This document shows positions 10,679 to 22,375 of a DNA stretch of 64,000 nucleotides, in pieces. The DNA is from Hygrophila difformis (lineage: Eukaryota > Streptophyta > Magnoliopsida > Lamiales > Acanthaceae): positions 16,988,526 through 17,052,525 of the forward strand of contig JAOANR010000004.1 in NCBI GenBank assembly GCA_030278955.1. Reading direction: 5' to 3'. Under the pieces are notes generated by a model, which made no database searches, was not told the origin of the DNA, and was given only the letters and a program-made list of their open reading frames with translations. Both the position numbers and the translations under genes were made by a program. Position 1 is the stretch's first letter; the number at the start of each line of letters is the position of its first letter.

Positions 10679-10692
10679 TGCACTTATGTTAT

Positions 10693-11872
10693 TTACTCAG
10701 ATTCCCAGACTGATGGATAGAACACTTTGAGATATTTCGTATTTATACTCTGTTTGTGTTCTTGACCATCGATGTCCATCAGCTTGTATGCACCATTAAG
10801 TAGTCTTTGTGTTACAATGAATGGTCTTTCCCAATTTGGAGACCACTTGCCTGTCTCATTATCGCGCACCCCCGAGGGTAAAATCAATTTCCATACTAGG
10901 TCCCCCTCGCTAAAGGTTTTGCCTCGAACCTTCTTGTCATAATGTCTTGCCATCCTCACCTTTTGACGATGGATATTTTCCAAAGCCGTAAGCTTGTCAC
11001 CATCTGCGGTCTCCAACTCTTGCAACATGCCTCTTCATATTTAGTTTAGTCTAAGTGATGTTGTTGGGCCACTCTTAGAGAAGGGACTGTGATCTTTAAA
11101 GGTAAAACGTCGTCATGACCATATGTCAGGTAGTATGGTGTGAATCCAGTGGCTGCAGACTTAGAATTTCTGTAAGCCCATAGGACCTCTGACAAAGCCT
11201 CGTGCCATTTTCTTGGTTTCTCGCCTACTGCCTTCTTGATCATACTTATCAAGATCTTGTTGGTGGCCTCAGCTTGATCATTTGCTTGGGGATAGTATGG
11301 AGTGGAGTGAATATGCGAATCCTGAATTGTTTAGCAAAAGCTAAAAACTTTTCACCAGTGAACACAGTACCTTGATAGGCAGTTATTGTTTGGGGAATTC
11401 CAAATCGATGTATGAGTTTGGTTACGAACTTAATTACATCGTTTTGGTCGATCTTCCTCATTGGCCATGCTTCTACCCATTTGGTGAAGTAATCAGTGGC
11501 CACAAGTATGAATGAGTGATTCTTAGACGATGGCGGATGAATTTTTCCAATGATGTCCATCCCCCAGCCACGAAATGGCCAAGGCTTAATGACAGTGTGT
11601 AACTCCTCCGCCGGTACTCTTTGAATCGGCCCATGTTTCTGTCAAGCCTCGCAACCTCGAGCATAGATGATGCAGTCTTCCATGATGGTTGGCCAGAAAT
11701 ATCCATGGCGATGAATACTCCATCTCATGCTAGGCCCTGCCCGATGAGAGCCGCATATCCCTTCATGGACTTCTCCTATCACCAGCTTAGCTTCTTCGGG
11801 ACCTACGCATTTGAGCAGCAATCCATCAACCGCCCTTTGAAATAATTCGCCATCAATCAGTGTGTATCGCAA
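10693..11872 (-). pseudogene. Integrase of the Tat-like element, broken
   Basis: The pieces in order on the minus strand are: an HHCC zinc-binding N-terminus (VHEGICGSH ... DCIIYARGC, 11872-11642), then after a stop the rve catalytic core (MDIIGKIHPP, 11560-11249), a further core part (11252-11046), and the C-terminal domain (GDLVWKLILP, ending in KYLKVFYP, 11028-10693). Several stops and frameshifts separate them. The second catalytic aspartate is replaced: the strand that normally reads ADQGTVF is AYQGTVF here. The enzyme would have inserted cDNA into chromosomal DNA; this copy cannot. Confidence 0.85.
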
Positions 11873-12082
11873 AGCTTTGACCTTTAGCGAGCTGTCTCCT
11901 CCAGATGATGGGTTCTCGAGGTATCGTGTGATTCCAGTCCTCCAATCGCCATTGGAGTTTTGAGGTTGGGCTTCTTGTTGGTCTTCAGACTCATTTGTGA
12001 TGGCAGTGATGCATGGTGCCCCCCTAGGGCGACCCGTCTGTCAGCCTGAAGCAAGTTGAGCAGCTTCGTTGGCCTTTTGATT

Positions 12083-12658
12083 TTAACTTCTAGGTACGTG
12101 GGTGATAGTAGCGTCTGAAAACTTGCCCAATAGTTCTAGTGCTGTCTCATAGCACTTAATCAGCCTTGGACTCTTGCATTCATATTCTCCTGTTAGTTGC
12201 TTCTGGATAATTTGGGAGTCTCCAAAAATTGTAATGGATTTGGCACCCTTGAGTAGCGCTGTCTCTAGGCTGAATATCAAAGCTTCATATTCTGCTTGAT
12301 TGTTGGTGGTGCCCGGTTCCAGTTCCCGAGCAAGCTTCCAATGCTGCCATAGAGGGTTAGTGATCGTAATACCGGCTCCCGAGCCGCTGCTTGCACACGA
12401 TCCATCAAAGGTCAATTCCCAAGGTTCGAATCCTATGAAGGATGCCTCTCTGGGATCCTCCGCCACCATCAACGAGGGATGTTGAGCTAGGAAATTAGCT
12501 AAAGCTTGTCCCTTGACTGCTTTCTGAGGAACGTGTACAAGAGTAAAGGGATTGATCTTCATAGCCCATTTAGCCTGGCGACCCTTCAATGCTGGTTTAT
12601 GCAGAAGTGTCCTCACCAAGTCGAAGGGAGCTACCACTTGGACCGTCCTTGGCAGCAT
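12083..12658 (-). pseudogene. Archaeal-type RNase H domain of the Tat-like element
   Basis: An open stretch of 191 codons holds an RNase H fold with the acidic residues in place: FDGS near residue 87, NNQAEYEAL near residue 117, and GDSQ near residue 145. It lies between the RT-RNase H and integrase. A second, archaeal-like RNase H at this place is the hallmark of the Tat lineage; it is thought to help degrade the RNA strand during reverse transcription. The domain is open, but it belongs to one polyprotein frame that is broken on both sides, so it is scored as a pseudogene fragment. Confidence 0.8.
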
Positions 12659-12700
12659 ATAATGTTCTAATGTACTGCAGGAGTATATTAGAGCGTAACA

Positions 12701-14076
12701 TTATTTCTCTAGTTCAGTGTATCTCACCTCTGGCCCTTGAAGAGTTTTGCTAAGGTAGTAGATAGATCTTTCCCTGCCGCTCTCATCGTCTTGTGCAAGT
12801 AGGCATCCGATGGATTCTTCAGCGGCTGATACATATAGCTTCAGAGGCACTTCATGCCTTGGCGGCACTAGCACTGGAGGGTTGCCCAACGCCTTCTTTC
12901 TTTCTTCGAAGGCCGCTTGATGCTCAGCTGTCCATAGAAATGTCTCGTTCTTCATTCCTTTAAGCAAGGTAGTGAACGCCTTCATCTTTCCTGCAGCATT
13001 GGCAATGAATCTCCTTAAGAAATTAATTTTGCCAATCAGTGACTGTAGCTCCTTGAGATTGGATGGTGCGCGGGCTTCCAAGATGGCCTTTACCTTGTTC
13101 TGATCCACCTCGATGCCCCTCTCATGTACCAGGAAACCTTAGAAGTTCCCTGCCGCCACTCCGAAGGCGCACTTAGCTGGAATGATTTTCAATCCATGCT
13201 GCCTCATTCGGATGAAGGCATCCTCAAGATGGGCCAAGTGCTGGTCAAATTCACATGATTTGACTACGATGTCATCAATTTAAACTTCAAGTGTGTTGCC
13301 AATTAAATCATGAAAAATCATGTTCATGGCCCTTTGATATGTTGCCCCGGCATTCTTCAAGCCAAAAGGCATGACTACCCATTCGAAGATGCCGACAGGC
13401 CCCGGGCAACAAAAAACAGTTTTATGTATATCAGTTTCAGAAATAAAGATTTGGTTGTATCCAGAATAACCATTAATGATAAAAATTTATAGCCGGCGGC
13501 CGCATCGACAAGCATATCGGCCATAGGCATTACATATTCATCCTTAGGTGTTGCCAAGTTTAAATTTCTAAAGTGTATACAGACTCTTAATTGACCATTC
13601 TTCTTTACAATAGGTACAATATTTGCAAGTCATTCCACATAACGACAAGTTCTAATGTAGCCTGCTCTAAGAAGCTTCTCAATCCCGGCCTTTATTTTTG
13701 GGATGGTGTCTGGATCAAATCATCTAGGCGGCTGCTTGTGAGGTCTGAACTCGGGGTGAGTTGGTAGCTTGTGCTCCACGAGTTCTCTTGAGAGTCCTGG
13801 CATGTCTGTGTACTGCCACGCAAAACAATCTTTGTATTTCTGAATCAGCTCCACTAGTTGGTGCCGTTCCTCCTCAGGCAGTGAAGCGCTTATCATGGTG
13901 AGTTTCGGCTCTGTATCAGTCCCGAGGTTGATGTCTACAAGTGGTTCATTGGCTTTCGGACTAGGCAACGTCCGCTTCACAGGGGACGGCCACTCAGATG
14001 GGCTTCCGTTAGTCAGGTTCTTGGACTTTTCTTTGGCACCCATCATCATCTCGGTGGTGGCGAGCCGCTGTAGCAA
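12701..14076 (-). pseudogene. Reverse transcriptase and RNase H of the Tat-like element, broken
   Basis: The N-terminal RT part (CFAWQYTDMPGL ... HKLPTHPEFRPHKQPPR) is at 14076-13720, a middle part (VMPMADMLVDAAAGYKFLSLM) at 13557-13375, and the connection with the RNase H domain (NFLRRFIANAAGKMKAF ... LYVSAAEESIGCLLAQDD) at 13108-12701. At the catalytic box the minus strand encodes IDDIVVKS, but the codon just before it, normally tyrosine, is TAA (complement of 13280-13282). RNase H has SAAEESIG where DASEESIG-like residues are expected. Multiple stops and shifts make it inactive. Confidence 0.85.
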
Positions 14077-14126
14077 GTCCTTATAGATGTCTTAGCTACT
14101 CATCATATGGAGCCTGAGGGCTCTTG

Positions 14127-15266
14127 TTAGCTGTCTACCGGATGTAGTTTGAAGCCGCTAGAAGTAAAGTCAATGGACTCGAGGTCCAAGTCCACACCAA
14201 TCAAAGCCGATGCAGGCTGGATATCCTCCAAGTAAAGGGCTGCCTCATCGTTGTTGCGGTCATGTCCTATGAAGGGTTGGGGATCTGCTTCCACCAACTC
14301 TACTTGATCTTCATTCCAGATAAGCAACTGCTGGTGTAAGGTGGATGGCACACATTGCGCCATGTGAATCCAATCACGCCCTAGTAATGCCGAGTAGCAA
14401 GTTCTCGACTTTACCACAAAGAAAGCTACTTTGATAGTTTTAGATCCCACAGTGACATCCGCCGTTATGAATCCTGCAGGTTGAGTAGCTTCTCCCACAA
14501 AGCTACACATCCTGACCCTGGTGGGGATGAGATCCTTCTCACTCTTACCGATCTTTCTCAAAGTTGACATTGGCATTACATTTGCCGCTGCCCCATTGTC
14601 AACGAACACCCTATTCACGGGACGCCAGTCAATATGGGCTCTGATATACAGAGGCTTCAATTGCCTAGTCTGGGATGCTTCCAGTTTGGCAAACTGTGGA
14701 AAAACAACTGGCCCTTGAGCGGACTGGCCACGTAACTCCTCAAGGAGGCTCTTGGTCGAGTGTGAGAGTTCTGCTATCATTTCATCCATCTCCTCAATGA
14801 GTCTAGCAAATGATGGTTCCTCTTCATCCCATACTTCAGACTCAACATCGCTGATCTCCTCATCTGCATCCAGCCCCACCACTTGCATAGGCACAGCAGG
14901 CTCTGTTAGCTCCTCTTCTTGCCCATATTCATAGCCTGCTTCCTTAAGTTCATTTTCTAGGCCAACCCAGAAGGCATCATCCAAGTTAGTCTCCTCACTG
15001 TCCAAGTTGTTCTCCTCATCGAGCTCTGTATCATCTAACATGTCAAGATCTTCGGTCATGACACTTATAGCATTTATACCAACTTTAGGCTTCTCTTGGT
15101 TAGCCTCCATGGCAGCTTCGACATCTTTAGAAGTGACCGCACTAAAGTGTACTTGCGCAACCTCATTGGTTGGTTGGGTCTGAGACTGCACTTTTGTTTT
15201 CTCGGACTCATCAAGGGTTTTGCAGTAAGCCATGAACCCCTCGTAGCTGTCAGGTTCACTTTCCAA
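14127..15266 (-). pseudogene. Linker and aspartic protease region of the Tat-like element
   Basis: This 379-codon frame begins just right of the MITE insertion, with an acidic, serine/glutamate-rich linker (about residues 1-190). It then shows a retropepsin-like domain with the active-site strand FVDNGAAANVMP (near residue 225) and the LLGRDWI motif (about residue 300). DNG in place of DSG or DGG is a conservative variant. The frame is open, but gag upstream is separated by the MITE and by stops, and RT downstream is in pieces. The protease would process the gag-pol polyprotein in the virus-like particle. Confidence 0.75.
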
Positions 15267-15295
15267 TTCACCGGCCTGGTGGGCCGCTATGTAAG

Positions 15296-15819
15296 TAGGG
15301 GTGAAAGCGGTACGGTAAATATCCGACCGATCCGATGCCGTATCCGATTATATTCGAATCCGAATCCGTTTTTGACTATCCGGACGGATATTTCAATATT
15401 CGTATTCGAATCCGAATCCATATTTTAATATCCGCATTCGTATCCGTATCCGAAAATATCTAACCGAATCCGAGAATATCCGATCGTATCCGAAAATTGA
15501 TAGGATATTATCCGAATTTTAAATATGGATATCCGAATATATTAATATATTATTATTTAATAATTAAAAATGATTAATAATTATAAAAAAATATCAAATT
15601 TTCAAAAAAGATTATAAAAAATTATCCGATAATCTGTATCCGATTGAATCCGTATCCATTATATATCCGTCCTGTATCCGTACCGTATCCGTCATCCGAA
15701 ATATCCGAAACCGTACTCGTATCCGGCCCATCCGTATTCGATACCGAATTCGACAAAAAAATATGGATAATATCCGTATCCGACACTATCCGACCGTATC
15801 CGTACCGTTTTCATCCCTA
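15296..15819. mobile_element. hAT-type MITE with TATCCG-rich interior
   Basis: The 524-bp insert has imperfect terminal inverted repeats (TAGGGGTGAAAGCGGTACGG at left; the reverse complement of the right end reads TAGGGATGAAAACGGTACGG). It is flanked by a perfect 8-bp duplication TATGTAAG (15288-15295 and 15820-15827). Eight-base duplications are diagnostic of hAT transposition. It has no coding capacity. The interior is made largely of TATCCG, ATCCGA and CCGTAT words in direct orientation. It interrupts the gag-protease coding region of the Tat-like element. Confidence 0.9.
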
Positions 15820-18736
15820 TATGTAAGTAAAGAACCTGGTAAGCACCTTCATCATAGCCATTTGTCTCAGACTGGGTGTACCCAGATCACTCATGCTATT
15901 CAATTTTTCCATGAATTTATCCTCCCATGACTTGCTTGCATTTTTTCCTTTACTTGATTCGGCCAAGGCGACCGTTTTACCTTTGTCTTTAGAAGTTGTC
16001 GGATGAGTCTTTGTCTGAGGAAGTCTAGGCTCCGTGGCCTTAGGCTGAGGTGCTGGCTGCCGTCGTTCTGCCCATTGTAGTCTTTCCCGTACTGGCCTCC
16101 TAGTGGGAGGTGATGGTGGATGTGGCCTCCTGGAGGGAGGTGATGGTGGTTGTGGCCTCCTCAAGGCCTCATGTGACCTTCCCCTATCATCTCTAAGCCG
16201 CTCATGCACCAGCTTTCGAGGTGGTATGGGGGAACTAGGCTTCCGATACAGAGGCTTGCCATCCGGATGCTGTAGCCTCTCATGAACAGGCCTCCGCCGC
16301 TCGGAGGTTTCCCTTTGGGATCTGAAATAGGTTGGTTGTATAGGTTTCTGAGGCTTAGAAGATTCCAACCTATGAATCTGGGCTTCGTATTGCCGCATTT
16401 CCTCGGCATATCTTCTCTGAGCTCGCCTATACTAACTCTTGGTCATAGGTGGCGGCTCCTTTTGAGTAACCTTGCTTCCTGCCCAGTTTCTCATCCATCT
16501 ATCAGCTTCAGCAGGATGTTCTGGACGCCTCATTAAGGTTGGCACCACTTCCACTCCTTACCTGTAGTCTCGAGTAACAGGCTGGTGCCTCCCTTTGTCC
16601 TGGATCTCCAGAGCAGGTTTTGGGATTTCAATCCTCAATAGAGAATTCTTCTTCTTCTGGTGTTCCTTTTCTTCAGCCTTTAGTAATTTCTCAAAGTCCT
16701 CCTTAGACATGTTTTTAAACTTGGGTTGCTTGCTATACGGCTCCTTTTATTTTTCTGTAACAGATTCATCAGATAGCAAGTCCTCATCTTGCTCATTGAT
16801 CTCGAGATGTTCCCCCTCTTGATCCACCTGGCTACTAGAGCCGCCATCCTCTGGGTTTGGAATAAGCCCAGAAGCACCAACATGAAGTTGTGGGAACGGG
16901 TCTATGTCCACTTTCATACCTGCAATTTTCAAGCGTCCCTCTTTTATTTTATTCTGTATGGCAATTCTAAAACTCCGGCATTTAGTAATGCTATGAGTGT
17001 ATGAGTTGTGCCACTTACAAAATGCTCGGCCCTGAATGTCCTCGGGCGCTGGTAACTTCTACTTCTCAGGCAGCTTAATCACGCCATCTTTGAGTAAATC
17101 ATCGAACACTTGGTCCGCCTTGCTCATATCAAAGAGGTCCTCCTCAGGCTTATATTTGGCCTCTTTTTGTTTTGGCGGCTTGAGAGCCGCACAAGTATGT
17201 GGCTAGGCCGTCTGGACTAGCTCCGCAACAACCACTTCCACTGGTTCTTCCTCTTCGTCGCTGAATCTCACCTCCTTGAAGTGGACTCGACGTGTAGGAC
17301 GCCTTCCCTTCCTATTCCTCCAGAAATATTTCCAAGCGGGCCGCTCTCTCGGTCAGCTGGGCAAGATCAGTTGCATCCTGCACAATTAAATGTTCCTTTA
17401 GTGTTGGCAACATATTAGCCACTACTATATTGGCTATTTCCCTTTCCGGGATTGCTATGGAACATCGGACTTTAAGACATTGTAATCTACTAATAAAAGT
17501 ACTTGCCGCCTCATTGGCATATTGTTTGGCATTGGTAAGGTCTGCAAGGCTTACCTGTGATAGTGGTGTGTAGAACCTATCATGGAATGCACGTTCAAGG
17601 TCAGCCCAATTCTGAATCGAGTTAGGCCGCAAGGAGGCAAACCATACGAAGGCCAGTCCAGTGAGGGATGAGCTAAACAGTCTTAATTTCAGCCAATCAT
17701 TGGCCGCTGCTTCCCCGCATTGAGCACTGAACCTTCCAACATGCTCTACTGTAGACTTGCCATCATCCCCTGAAAAAGAGGTGAATTCGGGCATCTTGAA
17801 ACCCCTTGGGTAGGGCTGCATGGTGTCTACCCAGTCAGGATATGGCTTCCGGTACGTAGGTCGCTCCATCGGCTTTAGCTGGATCCCAAAGTGTTGCTGC
17901 ATCATATCTGCGAGCAACTCCGGTGAGATCACTGGTGCCTGCGTAGGAGGCATGGCGCCATGAGGAGGAACGGTGGTCTGAACAACAGGTTCTGCGGGCA
18001 CTCCACATGGTTGTGGTGCCTTTCCTCCAATGGTGGCCAGAGCAGGTATGGCGGCTGGGGCCATGGGTACCGTTGCCACTCCGCATGGCTGTGGCGCCTG
18101 CCCCCTAGGGTTGGTGGCATCCACCCAGGGTTTAGGGGCGCCGCCACATAAGGTGTAGTTGGGATGTTCGGCACATGAGTGTCGCCTGTCGTGGCACCAT
18201 GCTAGATCCGGCCACCATGCAGCCTGGTGTAGCGCTGGTAGCCATCAAAGGGCTTGATGGAGCATAAACTGGCACGGAGGTGCCGCGTAACCCAAATTCG
18301 GCATGCTGGGTGCCGCAGGAGCAAAGGTATAAGCAGTTTGGTACGAGTGTGGGAACATACTGGCCATGCTTCCTGACTCCTGGAGTGGCGGCTGGCTAGG
18401 TGTGGTTCCCCAAATCCGCTGTTGGCCTCCTGACGGCCCCGAATATGGGGTGCTTGGCGGCACAGCAGCGCCGTTTGCCGAGATAACCCCGTCTTGCTGG
18501 ACACGCAAGGAACCGCATATTCCATCAGTTTGGTCAGCCATGGAAGGCCGCAGAACGTCCATTAGGTGCCTTGTGAGTAAAGGCATGAATTCGTCCATCG
18601 ATTCAGTCATCGATAGCCTCATTTATTCAGACAGAGTAGGGATCTGCATTATCCCCTGTTGCGGTTGAGTGGTGTTCACCGCTTCAACGGCGTCCTCATC
18701 CGATGTTATCTTGATCATCTGGTCTTGTAGAGACAT
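15820..18736 (-). pseudogene. Gag of the Tat-like element, broken
   Basis: The likely start is the ATG complementary to 18734-18736 (MSLQDQMIK), about 90 bases after the PBS. A stop follows after 37 codons, directly before MRLSMTES (18622). The Retrotrans_gag core lies at 18124-17312 (GFKMPEFTSFSGDDGKSTVE ... LRLFSSSLTGLAFVWFASL ... ERAFHDRFYTPL). Further pieces at 16932-16680 and 16409-15817 are acidic and then proline/arginine-rich (repeated RRPHPPSPPTRR type), a linker common in these gags. There are several stops and shifts. Gag would build the virus-like particle; this copy cannot give a full-length product. Confidence 0.8.
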
Positions 18737-18823
18737 ATCTTCAAACTTCTGTGTCAGATCAACTATAACTCTTCCGGATCTAAGGTGCATACACTACTCG
18801 AAGCGGATATGGTCTCAAATCGT

Positions 18824-18841
18824 GTCCCACTGAGCGTGCCA
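18824..18841 (-). other. Primer binding site of the Tat-like element
   Basis: On the minus strand TGGCACGCTCAGTGGGAC lies three bases inside the LTR end at 18845. It starts with TGG, the complement of the tRNA CCA end. I cannot name the tRNA with confidence. Confidence 0.7.
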
Positions 18842-18844
18842 ATT

Positions 18845-19026
18845 TGTCAACAGAGAAAATCTTGGAGAAATATAATCTCTCTTTTATTGATGAACTTGGG
18901 GAAAGATTATAGAAAAATAGAAAAACGAAGTACATGAATTAAAAGAAAGCAGTAAAGGAATTGAAAGAAGCAGAAATCAGTAAAAACTGCACAAAATTAC
19001 GATATGTAAATGCAGCTCTTTTAGTG
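18845..19026 (-). repeat. 5' LTR of the Tat-like element, first part
   Basis: It matches 8822-9005 with scattered substitutions, then stops at TAGTG (19022-19026), where the nested element begins. The remainder of the LTR is at 27182-27528. Confidence 0.85.
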
Positions 19027-22000
19027 TGTAACACCCCGGTTTTGGTAACCCAGGCCGGGATGCCACCACCACACCTCCCTAGTAAGACGCGGTTCCTCCG
19101 AGCTTGCTAGAGAGATGCAAGGTTATAGTTTTTCAGAATTTAAAACATTTCAAACAGCCCATTTATAAATATATATAGCAAAATCGTTACATAGTATTAT
19201 CTAAGTTGCAGCGGAAAGTAATATTTAAATATAGATATAGTAGTGGAATTTAATGCAGGGCCAACACGGCCAAAACACGGGTTATACAGGCCCGTTATGC
19301 AAATCATATATAAAAACGAGAGTAAACATTCCCGAAATCCCAATGCATGATATGCTCATGTGTAAGCCTCATACTCTGAAAAGAAAAAGAGAGCAACGGT
19401 TTTGTCAGCATAAATATGCTGAGTAAGTTAACCCCTAGCATACAATAATGGGGTTTCAAAGCCTTTAATTATTTGAGAAAGAATTGACTTACATTTAGCA
19501 TGTTTGCAGGCACTATATAAATTAACTCGTCAAGATAATGGACTTTAATTGTAAAAATCAAAGGTATGCATACCAAATAATCACATATATAACTTGCAAG
19601 GCGATTAAATAAATTCATATAAGCCAAACACAATTTAGCACGGATTTAATTAGATCTCGTATAAATTTATCGTTTCGTTTCTTTTATAGATCACCATTCG
19701 CTAGGGCTCTTATGTCCACTAGCCTCATGGTCAATATTTCAATAGGGCCCTTACGTCCGCTAGTCATACGCTTAAGCCCTCATGTCCACAAGCCACATAA
19801 TCAATATTGCGCTAGGGCTCTTACGTCCGCTAGACATACGCTTGGGCCCTTATGTCCACAAGCCACATAGTTAATATTGATAGTATCTAGCTTGGTCACA
19901 AATTACCAATGTTTCAAAAGAATTTAGAAAAAATGTTTTTATTTGTTTAGACATATCTCGCAAATCATGTGTTTCTCAAAAGACGAGTTTTTCAACATTT
20001 CAACCAAGCCATTTCCACAGTTTACGCCATCTCAGTTTAAAATTTCATTTCAAAGGCAATCGACTTCAAATTTCTACAGTAGATCAAAAACACGCTAACG
20101 AACAACTTTCGTGTTTTAAGTTTTTCGAAATTATGTGAGGAAACGGGTGAAATTTTACAATCTTTACAAAAGCCAAAATCTTTCATAATTGTTTACACAA
20201 CACACTGATTTTCAAAAGAGTTTTTAACATAGCAAACGACCTCCAAAATTTATGAAATTTTACAGGCACTTAAAAGACACCAAAATAAACAAGTTTTATT
20301 AGCGGAAAATTATGCAAATTCATCACGGATTAAGTCAGATTAATCCACTAAGTTCGTTTTAAAAATCTATCGACTTTTCCTTCTCGGACACAATGTATTC
20401 AAAACGGGTTTTGACAATCCAAACATTAATAAAAATGTACGAAATTTTACAGGCATGTTATGTTTACACAAAGATTATTTTTGACCACAAGTGATAGAAA
20501 AACGCACATCAAGTTCGATCATATAATCTATCTCAGTTTTCGAAAGGTTCATGCACAACAGAATATGTTCGACGCGGTTAGGGGTAGCAAATCTTAATGA
20601 AAATGCATGAAAATTTATAGAGTTATTCAAGACTCATAGATCTACAAATTTCATGTTTAGCAGAAGTCCTAATTCGGCCTAGATCCAAGGTCAAAATGGC
20701 TAACAAGATCGAGAGGAAATTTGCCAAGTTCTAAGTTCGAAAATTATTCAGAGGTTTTCAGACTCGGATTTCGGGCATCAAACTTTAACGAAAAATTAAG
20801 AAACTTTTACAGCACGTAGATCTATATCTTAGAAACACTTTTTATGTTTTGAGTTTTCTCGTTTGAAGACTTTTAAGGGTTCGAAAAATTCATTCGAAAA
20901 CGCTGCGCGCGAGTGAAAAATCTATTGACAGATTTTATTAAGTTCTTGTGTTGAATCTTATGTTTGGTCGATTTTTAGCCACCAAAAACCGTATGTAAGA
21001 ATTAAATTACATAATATGAGTTCTAAACAGCCCTTGGGTCGTCCAGAATCTACGGATGGCTACGAACGGATCTCCTCAACGCGAAGCTTCCGACTTTGGC
21101 CACGGATTCGACTCGAAAGAAGAAATCTAGTGTTAGATCGAATGTTTGGATTCGAAAAGGTGTAGGAAAACTTAGAAGACACTTACCCACGTCATAAAGG
21201 GTCTGACCTCTCTTCTCCAACGCCCTCTTGCTCCGGTTGCTCGTCGGGAACTCAAGAACACAAGGGATTTTGGGGTTTCGGTTTTGGGAGAACAATAGAG
21301 AGAATATGGGGTGTTGAGGAATGAACTAAAGGGTTAGGATATGAATAATGGTATAAGGATCAACCAAATTTCGTCCATAATACCTTTCCCCCATTCGTGA
21401 TTGAGTTTCCATAGTCGGAGGTCGAAAATAAGACAAGAAATCGCCAAAACGTGCAAGTGTAGCAGCCACTGTGTCTTGGCGCGGTGACGGCACGGTGTAT
21501 GGCTTCAGACCGCGCGGCTCCGGCCTGGGCTGCGGTCTGGGCCGGGCCATGCAATCCGTCGGGCCTTTTCTCATCTTTTTCCGGGTTTCTATCCTCCTAT
21601 GTTTTCGGGCTCGATTTTTTTTTTTTCCGGTCATTCTCGGATTACGTTTCTATCCTAAATTTATTTCGACTCAAATTAATTTCGTATTTGAAATCTTGAA
21701 TCCGTCGAGTTTGGATTTGTCGGCTTCGAATCCGTCGACCTTCGATTCCCGTGCAATGATTTATTTATTTAAATCCTTTTCGACTTCACGGTCCTTGGAA
21801 TTAAAATTCTTTTCCTTCTTGAATTTAATTCCAATTCTTTTGACTCGATCCATGGAATGTCTTCAGGCTTCCTTTCCCTCTTTTATTCCATTTTGAATTT
21901 TTGAATCTATCGGCGTTTCATTTCCGAGCAATAATTTATGTGATAAATTATTTTCTTCTTCTCGGAGATATTTCGACCTTGATCGGATTAAGAAACTAAT

Positions 22001-22042
22001 TTTATTCGTTTGGACGCCGATAAAAAGATCTCGGGTATTACA
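19027..22042 (-). repeat. 3' LTR of the gag-only Tekay-like element
   Basis: This 3016-bp LTR starts TGTAACACCCC and ends GGGTATTACA. It holds a minisatellite at 19693-19880. All long frames in it (for example 21326-21896) occur in both LTRs and look like chance frames. It differs from the partner LTR by many substitutions and some small indels, including a segment near 25554-25583 that is missing here. Confidence 0.85.
19693..19880. repeat. LTR minisatellite, GGGCYCTTAYGTCC units
   Basis: Five imperfect units share GGGC(T/C)CTTA(T/C)GTCC followed by (A/G)CTAG or ACAAG, spaced about 30-45 bp. A diverged copy of the array is in the other LTR at about 24797-24980. It occupies the same part of the LTR as an unrelated minisatellite in the solo LTR at 30339-30555. 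Confidence 0.8.
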
Positions 22043-22058
22043 GTCTACCCCCCTTAAG
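22043..22058 (-). other. Polypurine tract of the gag-only Tekay-like element
   Basis: The minus strand reads CTTAAGGGGGGTAGAC directly before the LTR start TGTAATACCCGAGA, the expected 3' LTR priming site. Confidence 0.8.
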
Positions 22059-22334
22059 AATCAACTTCGTCCTCGAAGTAGGGCTTTAGGTTTTCGCGAG
22101 ATTAGAACTAAGGTTCTATCGTTCATTTCGTTCATTTCTATTTTTCGTTATTGTATTATTGCGTTATCATATGTTATTGTTTGTATTATTTTATAATATC
22201 ATTTGACTGAACTCAGAATTGAAATTTCCAAGTTGCCTACGTACTCTGTGAAGGGATCAAGCCATGACGTAGTTCAAAACAATTTTAATTTGTTTATTTA
22301 TTGATTTGAGATACATAATATTCGGGTTGTTACA

Positions 22335-22350
22335 TCCTCCCCCCCTTAAG
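22335..22350 (-). other. Second polypurine tract followed by an LTR-like TGTAACA
   Basis: The minus strand reads CTTAAGGGGGGGAGGA and is followed by TGTAACAACCCG, so it looks like a complete PPT-LTR junction about 280 bases upstream of the real one. The element at 35616-46756 has the same arrangement at 43936-43960. Confidence 0.6.
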
Positions 22351-22375
22351 ATTACAGTTATGTTCCCATAACTGC

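Noticed and set aside
21326..21896. Open frames in the 3-kb LTRs (also 26460-27214 and 31556-32075)
   Set aside because: They recur at the same place in each LTR with differing ends and cover LTR promoter and leader sequence; no domain is recognisable.
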